Assembly (NCBI GenBank): GCA_964560135.1
Contig: CAZLKN010000048.1
Span: 1 to 23,013, forward strand
Origin: CAZLKN01 sp964560135
GTDB taxonomy: Bacteria; Actinomycetota; JAICYB01
DNA: 23,013 bases
Direction: 5' to 3'
Shown here: positions 15,228-20,476 of the stretch, one piece after another
Layout: every line of letters begins with the position of its first letter
Position numbering within the stretch: position 1 is the first letter of the stretch
Position numbers and translations under genes: made by a program
The notes under the pieces: generated by a model
What the model saw: only the letters and a program-made list of their open reading frames with translations
What the model was told of the DNA's origin: nothing
The model's database searches: none

Positions 15228-17557
15228 TGGTCTCACCGTTCCCGCCCCTGCGCGACGGCGTCGGGAAGTACGCAGCCCAGGAGGTCGCCGACCTGCGCGC
15301 GCAGGGCCACGAGGTGGAGGTGCTGGCCCCCGTGCCCTGCGCCGCCCACCACGTCGAGGACCTGAAGGGGGGCTTCAAGCTCCTGAAGCTGCGGCGATAC
15401 GCGCGCCGCTACGACCGGGTCATCCTCCAGTACCAGCCTTCCCACTACCACCTGACCGGCAGCGGACCCCGGCGGATCCGCTCGAACATCGGCATGTGGC
15501 TGACCTTCAGGCTCGTGCGCAACCTCACGGTCGTCTGCCACGAGATCGAATACCCCCCGCCGTCCTGGCCACGTTGGCGCCCCGAGACGATCTTCGAGCG
15601 TAAGGCGTGGAAGGGCGTGGCGGAGGTGGTGTTCCACACGGAGGCCGAGGTGGGGTCGCTGCGGGAGCACTTCCGGGCGGAGCCGCGGAAGGTCGTGCTC
15701 CGGGACCACGGCGAATACTTCCGACCAGCCGCCGTCGAGGACCAGCCGACGGCGAGGCGGCGTCTCGGTCTGGCCGAGACCGGCCCCCTGTTCCTGTGCA
15801 TCGGGTTCATCCAGCGTCACAAGGGGTTCGACCGTGCGATCCGGGCGTTCCGACGCGTTCCCGGTGACGACGCACGACTCGTGGTGATCGGTTCGGTGCG
15901 GTCGGGGGACCTGGAGCATCTACGGCACCTGGAGGAGCTGCGTCGCCTGGCCCGCGGCGACGCGCGGGTGACCGTGAAGGAGACGATGCTGTCCGACGAG
16001 GAGTTCGACCGCTGGATCGTCGCCGCCGACGTGGTCGTCCTGCCCTACCGGCAGATCTGGTCGAGCGGTGTGCTCGAGCGGGCCAAGCTGCTCGATCGCC
16101 CGGTGGTCGCCACGGACGTCGGGGGCATGGCCGAGCAGGCCCGGCCCACCGACCGGATCGTGGCGGACGAGGACGGCATGGCTCACGCGATGGCCGCCCT
16201 CACCGGCCGGGAGGTCGGAGATGCCGCGGCGGTGCAGGGCTTGAGCGTGGAGGAGGCGCGGGCCCATGTGCGCGGCGAGGCCCAGCGTCTCCGGTCGGGG
16301 GTGGGGACGTCCCGCGCCGCTGCCGGGGACCGGCTCGCGGGTCTCGTCAACCGGCTCGATGACGCCAAGGGCGTCCACCCCGTGGTGCTGCCCTCCTCCA
16401 GGCCCCTCGTCGGCCCGTTCCTCACCGTGGCCAAGCGGAGTCTGCAGCGCGGGATCGGCTGGTACATCGTCCCCATGCTCGGACGGTTGAACGAGTACCA
16501 GAACGTGACGGTGGAGACGCTCTCGGCGGTGGCGGGCGAGGTCGCGGCGCTCCGGGAGGATGCGGAGGTATTCCGTGCAGGCCTGGAGAGCGTAGCGAAG
16601 CGCGACACCGAGGCCGCCGAGGCCCTGTCGCGACTCGCCGACGGGATGGGCCTTCTCGGCGGACGGATGGAGGCCGTCGAGAGGACGGCGAACCAGCTCG
16701 AACGGCGGACCCGGACGATGATCGAACAGATCGGCTCGGCGCCGGCCCCCGCACCGCCGGGGCCGTCCCCGGATGGGGAGCCTGAGCCCCGGCCCGCACC
16801 ACGGGCCTCCGGGGCCGATGCCTACACGACCTTCGACTACTTCGGATTCGAGTCGCACTTCCGGGGGGATCCGGCGGTGATCAAGCGGGACCAGCGGGAG
16901 GCGTATCTGGCGGACTTCACCGGCGCCGCACCCGTCCTCGACGTGGGGTGCGGCCGCGGGGAGTTCCTGGAGGTGCTGCGGGAGGCGGGCGTCGAGGCCC
17001 GCGGGGTGGACGTCGACCTCGACATGGTGGCGGCGTGCCGGGGCAAGGGCCTCGAGGTGGCGCACGGCGACGCGATCGAGTACCTGCGCGGGCTGCCGGA
17101 GGGCAGCCTTGGGGGGATCATCGCCGCCCAGGTGGTGGAGCATCTGCCCCCGCGCACGCTGGTGGCGCTGCTCGCCGCGTCCCGGCGTGCGTTGCGGCCG
17201 GGCGGGGTGCTCGTGTGCGAGACCATCAATCCCCAGTCGCTGTTCGCGTTGGCGAACTGGTACATGATGGACCTCACGCACGCGCAGCCCGTCCATCCCA
17301 ACACGCTGCGGTTCCTGGCCGCGCAGGAGGGCTTCGGCGACCTCGACGTGCGGTACCGCTCACCCGCCCGCCCGGAGGACCCCGAGCTGACGGTGGCGGC
17401 CGACGCCCCGGACTGGGCCCGGGCGTTCGCGACGGTCCTCACCGAGGAGCTCCGCGAGCTCAACCGCGTGGTGTTCGGCCCCCAGGACTACGCCCTCGTG
17501 GCCCGCGTCCCGGATACAGCGAGTGCTCCGCCCGCGACGGAGCGTGAGTCCGGTTGA
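15215..17557 (+). CDS. Fusion protein: GT4 glycosyltransferase, coiled coil, SAM methyltransferase
   Basis: A 780-residue three-part protein. (1) A GT4 domain covers about 1-365, with G-F-I-Q-R-H-K-G-F (197-205) and S-S-G-V-L-E-R-A-K-L-L-D-R-P-V-V-A (283-299). (2) A linker contains a short hydrophobic patch (about 410-422) and a heptad-like, Glu/Arg/Leu-rich helix (about 428-505), then a Pro-rich hinge (509-530). (3) A class I methyltransferase covers about 537-765, with V-L-D-V-G-C-G-R-G-E-F-L (574-585), G-V-D-V-D (597-601), A-A-Q-V-V-E-H-L (637-644), P-G-G-V-L-V-C-E-T-I-N-P (662-673) and H-P-N-T-L-R-F (694-700). The start is GTG 15215, with the N-terminus V-R-V-L-M-V-S-P-F-P typical of GT4. 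Coiled coil plus methyltransferase recalls the E. coli WbdD chain-terminator arrangement, though domain order and content differ. Chain capping is inference. Confidence 0.88.
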   Translation: MRVLMVSPFPPLRDGVGKYAAQEVADLRAQGHEVEVLAPVPCAAHHVEDLKGGFKLLKLRRYARRYDRVILQYQPSHYHLTGSGPRRIRSNIGMWLTFRLVRNLTVVCHEIEYPPPSWPRWRPETIFERKAWKGVAEVVFHTEAEVGSLREHFRAEPRKVVLRDHGEYFRPAAVEDQPTARRRLGLAETGPLFLCIGFIQRHKGFDRAIRAFRRVPGDDARLVVIGSVRSGDLEHLRHLEELRRLARGDARVTVKETMLSDEEFDRWIVAADVVVLPYRQIWSSGVLERAKLLDRPVVATDVGGMAEQARPTDRIVADEDGMAHAMAALTGREVGDAAAVQGLSVEEARAHVRGEAQRLRSGVGTSRAAAGDRLAGLVNRLDDAKGVHPVVLPSSRPLVGPFLTVAKRSLQRGIGWYIVPMLGRLNEYQNVTVETLSAVAGEVAALREDAEVFRAGLESVAKRDTEAAEALSRLADGMGLLGGRMEAVERTANQLERRTRTMIEQIGSAPAPAPPGPSPDGEPEPRPAPRASGADAYTTFDYFGFESHFRGDPAVIKRDQREAYLADFTGAAPVLDVGCGRGEFLEVLREAGVEARGVDVDLDMVAACRGKGLEVAHGDAIEYLRGLPEGSLGGIIAAQVVEHLPPRTLVALLAASRRALRPGGVLVCETINPQSLFALANWYMMDLTHAQPVHPNTLRFLAAQEGFGDLDVRYRSPARPEDPELTVAADAPDWARAFATVLTEELRELNRVVFGPQDYALVARVPDTASAPPATERESG

Positions 17558-17575
17558 TCACATCGGTCAACTGAA

Positions 17576-17603
17576 GTGACAGGACGCGTAACGTAGGTAC
17601 AGT
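17576..17603 (+). promoter_or_regulatory. Candidate promoter of the LGFP amidase gene
   Basis: GTGACA (17576-17581, one mismatch to TTGACA) and TACAGT (17598-17603, two mismatches to TATAAT) are separated by 16 bp, 63 bp before ATG 17667. This lies in the 109-bp gap after the fusion-protein gene. A 10-bp direct repeat CAGGACCGCA (17610-17619, 17656-17665) sits in the presumed leader; its second copy includes the weak AGGA ribosome binding site. Confidence 0.45.
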
Positions 17604-17666
17604 AGACCGCAGGACCGCACCGACGACCCAGGAAGCGGGACCCTGCTCGACGTCACAGGACCGCAT

Positions 17667-19559
17667 ATGGGTATCGCCATCCCCCCACAGAGAACCCCGA
17701 CGAAGCGCCCGCGCGTGCGCCGCTGGCCCGTGCTCGCACTGGCGGTCGCCTCCGTGCTGCTCATCGACGGGGCCGCCGTCGCCAAGCCGCTGGTCACCAT
17801 CGACCCCGGCCACGGGGGCCCGGACCCCGGTGCGGTCAACTGCAGCCACTCCTTCGCCGGCAAGAATTGCATGCAGGAGTCCGACCTCAACCAGGACATT
17901 TCCATCCGGCTCGGGGAGACCCTGCGGGGTTGGGGCCTGGAGACCCGCTTCACCCGCACCACCGACAAACGTGTGAACGACCCGCCCCGGGATCTCGAGA
18001 CCTGGAACGAGCAGTCCGACGGCTCCCGCGAGTACCGGAAGGACGGGAAGGTCGACGCTCGCGACGAGCTTCAGTCGCGTGTGAACGTCGCGAACTGCGG
18101 GGGGCCGCACACGTCCTGCGACGCCGGTGACCCCAAGCAGGCTGATCTCTTCGTGTCCGTTCACAACAACGCCTGCGGTTCCTGCAACCGCGGCGGAACG
18201 GAGACCTACCACTTCAGCGCCTCGGCGGAGGGAGCGAAGCTGGCCGGGCGGGTCCAGGCCGAGGTGGTGTCGCGGATCCAGCGCCCCGACCGGGGCGTCA
18301 AGTCCGCGAACTTCTACGTGATCCGGTTCACGCGCATGCCCGCGGTTCTCGTCGAGTCGGCCTTCGTCGACGACGCTACCGACAGCCAGAAGCTCAAGGA
18401 TCCAGCCTTCAGGCAGTCGATCGCCGACGGGATCGCCGTCGGGGTGATGCGCTACCTCGCCTTCAAGCACATCATCGACCGCGAGGCGTCGCTGCGTGCC
18501 GCGGGATCGGACTTCGGGCCGCGCCGCACCGAGGAGGTCTGGGTGCCGGGCGGATGGTCGATGCACTTCGAGCGCGGACGGTTCTACTGGTCACCCGGCA
18601 CCGGTGCGAAGGTCGCCTACGGCGGGATCCTCGGGAAGTACCTGGACGCCGGCGGACCCGCAGCCTTCGGGCTTCCCACCACCGACGAGCACTCCGTGCC
18701 CGGCGGGCGCGCGTCGAACTTCCAGAAGGGCCGGATCTACTGGTCGAAGGCCACCGGGACGAACATGGTGTACGGCGGGATCCTGACGAAGTATCTGGAT
18801 CTCGGAGGTCCCGGATCCTTCCTGAAGCTGCCTACCGCCGATGAGCGCGTCGTGCCCGGCGGACGGGTGTCCACCTTCCAGGGCGGGCACGTCTACTGGG
18901 GGAAGGCCACGGGCTCGAAGGTGGTGTACGGCGGGATCCTGTCCAAGTTCCTCGGGCTTGGAGGCCCGGCGTCCCTCGGGCTTCCCTCCACCGACGAGCA
19001 CTCCGTGCCCGGCGGGCGCGCGTCGAACTTCCAGAAGGGCCGGATCTACTGGTCGTCGTCCACGGGGGCCAAGGTCGTGTACGGCGGCATCCTGTCCAAG
19101 TACCTGAGCGTGGGCGGTCCAGGCTCCTTCGCCGGGCTGCCCACCACCGACGAGCACGGCGCCGAAGGGGGCCGGGCGTCGTTCTTCCAGGGGGCCCGCA
19201 TCTACTGGTCGTCGGCGACCGGGGCGCGGGTCGTCCAGGGCGCGATCATGCGCAAGTACGCCGAGCTGGGGGCCGAGAAGTTCATCGGTCTGCCCGTCTC
19301 CGACGAGGAGGGGGCGGCCACCGGGCGCCGCAGCCGGTTCCAGCGCGGCCACATCTACTGGGCCCCCACCACGGGTGCCCACGCCGTGTACGGAGCGATC
19401 CTCGCCCGCTACCTCGACGCCGGGGGTCCGTCCAGCTCGCTCGGGTTCCCGACCTCGGACGAGTACGGGGTCCCCGGGGGCCGGCGCAGCGACTTCGAGC
19501 GGGGCCACATCACCTGGGACCGCAGCAGCGGGGAGACCCAGGTCACCCACCTGTCCTGA
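17667..19559 (+). CDS. Secreted N-acetylmuramoyl-L-alanine amidase (Amidase_3) with LGFP repeats
   Basis: A 630-residue exported wall hydrolase. A basic N-terminus and hydrophobic core (about 20-33) end in G-A-A-V-A (35-39), a likely signal-peptidase site. The Amidase_3 domain (about 41-268) keeps zinc ligands H49 (DPGHGG), E71 and H166 (SVHNNA), and catalytic E230 (VESAFV). The enzyme class cuts the amide between MurNAc and L-Ala. Six cysteines (59, 68, 144, 151, 170, 173) lie within this domain and may form disulfides outside the cell. Residues 285-630 hold six full and one partial LGFP modules of about 51-53 residues, repeats known from actinobacterial wall-associated proteins. Its stop lies 7 bases from that of the convergent GT2 gene. 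The enzymatic call is strong. Confidence 0.94.
   Translation: MGIAIPPQRTPTKRPRVRRWPVLALAVASVLLIDGAAVAKPLVTIDPGHGGPDPGAVNCSHSFAGKNCMQESDLNQDISIRLGETLRGWGLETRFTRTTDKRVNDPPRDLETWNEQSDGSREYRKDGKVDARDELQSRVNVANCGGPHTSCDAGDPKQADLFVSVHNNACGSCNRGGTETYHFSASAEGAKLAGRVQAEVVSRIQRPDRGVKSANFYVIRFTRMPAVLVESAFVDDATDSQKLKDPAFRQSIADGIAVGVMRYLAFKHIIDREASLRAAGSDFGPRRTEEVWVPGGWSMHFERGRFYWSPGTGAKVAYGGILGKYLDAGGPAAFGLPTTDEHSVPGGRASNFQKGRIYWSKATGTNMVYGGILTKYLDLGGPGSFLKLPTADERVVPGGRVSTFQGGHVYWGKATGSKVVYGGILSKFLGLGGPASLGLPSTDEHSVPGGRASNFQKGRIYWSSSTGAKVVYGGILSKYLSVGGPGSFAGLPTTDEHGAEGGRASFFQGARIYWSSATGARVVQGAIMRKYAELGAEKFIGLPVSDEEGAATGRRSRFQRGHIYWAPTTGAHAVYGAILARYLDAGGPSSSLGFPTSDEYGVPGGRRSDFERGHITWDRSSGETQVTHLS
18519..19556 (+). 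repeat. Tandem LGFP repeats in the amidase
   Basis: Seven modules (the last truncated) with consensus G-R-x-S-x-F-Q-x-G-x-I-Y-W, T-G-A-x-x-V-Y-G-G-I-L-x-K-Y-L, G-G-P, L-G-L-P-T-x-D-E-x-x-V-P-G. The period is about 51-53 residues. The last module lacks the Y-G-G-I-L half and ends the protein with T-Q-V-T-H-L-S. Confidence 0.92.
18667..19055 (+). repeat. Near-identical 80-bp copies within the LGFP array
   Basis: Bases 18667-18746 recur at 18976-19055, an offset of 309 bp (103 residues, two modules), with one difference (A at 18678, T at 18987). The identity covers the end of one module and the start of the next. This suggests a recent two-module duplication or gene conversion. Confidence 0.85.
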
Positions 19560-19566
19560 CGGGCGC

Positions 19567-20349
19567 TCAGGGTTGGAACAGACGCGAGCGCCTCATGCCC
19601 GCACGGTGTGCCGCGAACTTGCCCATCACCCCGAGGGTCTTGACGCCGTAGACGACGCTCTGGCGCAGATTCGCCGAGGAGGCCTCCTCGAAGTATCGGC
19701 ATCGCACGGGGACCTCGGTGATCCGGAACCCGAAGGCCACCGCCTGGGCCACGAGCTCCTGATCGAAGACGAAATCGTTGGAGTTGCGCAGGAACGGCAC
19801 CCTCTCCAGCAGCTTCCGGGAGAAGGCCCGGTAGCCCGTGTGGAACTCCGAGAACCGGGTGCCGAGGACCGCGTTCTCCACGGCCGTCAGGGACCGGTTC
19901 GCCACTCGCTTGTACAGCGGCATCCCGGCCGCCCTGGCGTGGCCCCGCTCACTCATGCGGGAGCCGAGGACGAGGTCGGCCTCGTCCCGCAGAATCGGCT
20001 CGACCACCTGCGGCAGCTCCTCGGGGAGGTACTGCCCATCGGGATGGAGCATCACGACGACCTGGGCCCCCATCCGGAGGGCCTCCATGTAGCAGGTCTT
20101 CTGGTTGCCGCCGTAGCCGACGTTGTGGGGGTGGCGGATCACGTGCAGCCCCATCCGCTGTGCGACTCCCACGGTGTCGTCGCGGCTGGCGTCGTCCACG
20201 AGGATCACCTGGCCGAGGCCTTCCCGGGGGATGCGGGCCCAGGTGTCGCGGAGGGTCTTCGCGGCGTTGTAGGCGGGCATCACTACGACGATCTCGGGCG
20301 CGACGACGGCCGGACGGCCGGCCGGCGCCTGCGGCTCACTCACGGACAT
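19567..20349 (-). CDS. GT2 family glycosyltransferase (polyprenyl-phosphate sugar synthase-like, no membrane helices)
   Basis: A 260-residue family 2 glycosyltransferase with V-V-M-P-A-Y-N-A-A-K-T (22-32), V-D-D-A-S-R-D-D-T (51-59), L-H-P-D-G-Q-Y (101-107, the DxD position reads P-D-G) and G-S-R-M (129-132). Unlike the GT2 at 6498 it lacks C-terminal membrane helices. N-V-G-Y-G-G-N-Q-K (76-84) and F-H-T-G-Y-R-A-F-S (169-177) are typical of dolichyl-phosphate mannose/glucose synthase-like soluble enzymes. ATG 20349 is chosen because residues encoded upstream look non-coding; GAGGAG lies about 13 bases before it on the minus strand. It stands alone between the two LGFP hydrolase genes, convergent to one and divergent from the other. 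The sugar and acceptor are unknown. Confidence 0.88.
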   Translation of the reverse strand: MSVSEPQAPAGRPAVVAPEIVVVMPAYNAAKTLRDTWARIPREGLGQVILVDDASRDDTVGVAQRMGLHVIRHPHNVGYGGNQKTCYMEALRMGAQVVVMLHPDGQYLPEELPQVVEPILRDEADLVLGSRMSERGHARAAGMPLYKRVANRSLTAVENAVLGTRFSEFHTGYRAFSRKLLERVPFLRNSNDFVFDQELVAQAVAFGFRITEVPVRCRYFEEASSANLRQSVVYGVKTLGVMGKFAAHRAGMRRSRLFQP

Positions 20350-20390
20350 CGATGCACCGCTCCTCGATGGTCGGACTCCACGACTACGGC

Positions 20391-20396
20391 ATCCTA
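20391..20396 (-). promoter_or_regulatory. Possible -10 for the minus-strand GT2 gene
   Basis: TAGGAT on the minus strand, 41 bases before ATG 20349, in the 127-bp divergent gap. There is no clear -35 partner. This is a weak call made by position and hexamer alone. Confidence 0.2.
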
Positions 20397-20441
20397 TGTG
20401 CTCAACGCGCAGAGTTGCTTGTTCTCGGAGATGGGCGATGA

Positions 20442-20451
20442 TAGGTAGGGT
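20442..20451 (+). promoter_or_regulatory. Possible -10 region of the SpoIID/LGFP gene
   Basis: TAGGTAGGGT ends 25 bases before ATG 20477. It resembles TAGGTACAGT at 17594-17603 before the other LGFP gene. No -35 match is visible. GAGGA (20460-20464) is the likely ribosome binding site, spaced 12 bases from the ATG. Confidence 0.25.
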
Positions 20452-20476
20452 GTTGCGCCGAGGAACACTCCCACAT

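Noticed and set aside
12894..15236. A 780-codon open frame on the minus strand
   Set aside because: It is antisense to the FkbM and GT4 genes and the 3' end of wzt. No motifs are visible, and the length follows from codon bias on the coding strand.
15920..17296. A 458-codon minus-strand frame
   Set aside because: It is antisense to the GT4-coiled-coil-methyltransferase gene and its product has no recognisable features.
18519..19556. Regular DNA repeats considered as a CRISPR or intergenic repeat array
   Set aside because: The repeats are in frame, about 155 bp long and encode LGFP modules. There are no short palindromic repeats with unique spacers.
19555..19571. CCTGA / TCAGG hairpin between the convergent amidase and GT2 stops as a bidirectional terminator
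   Set aside because: A 5-bp stem partly forced by two facing TGA stops, with no T-tract on either side.
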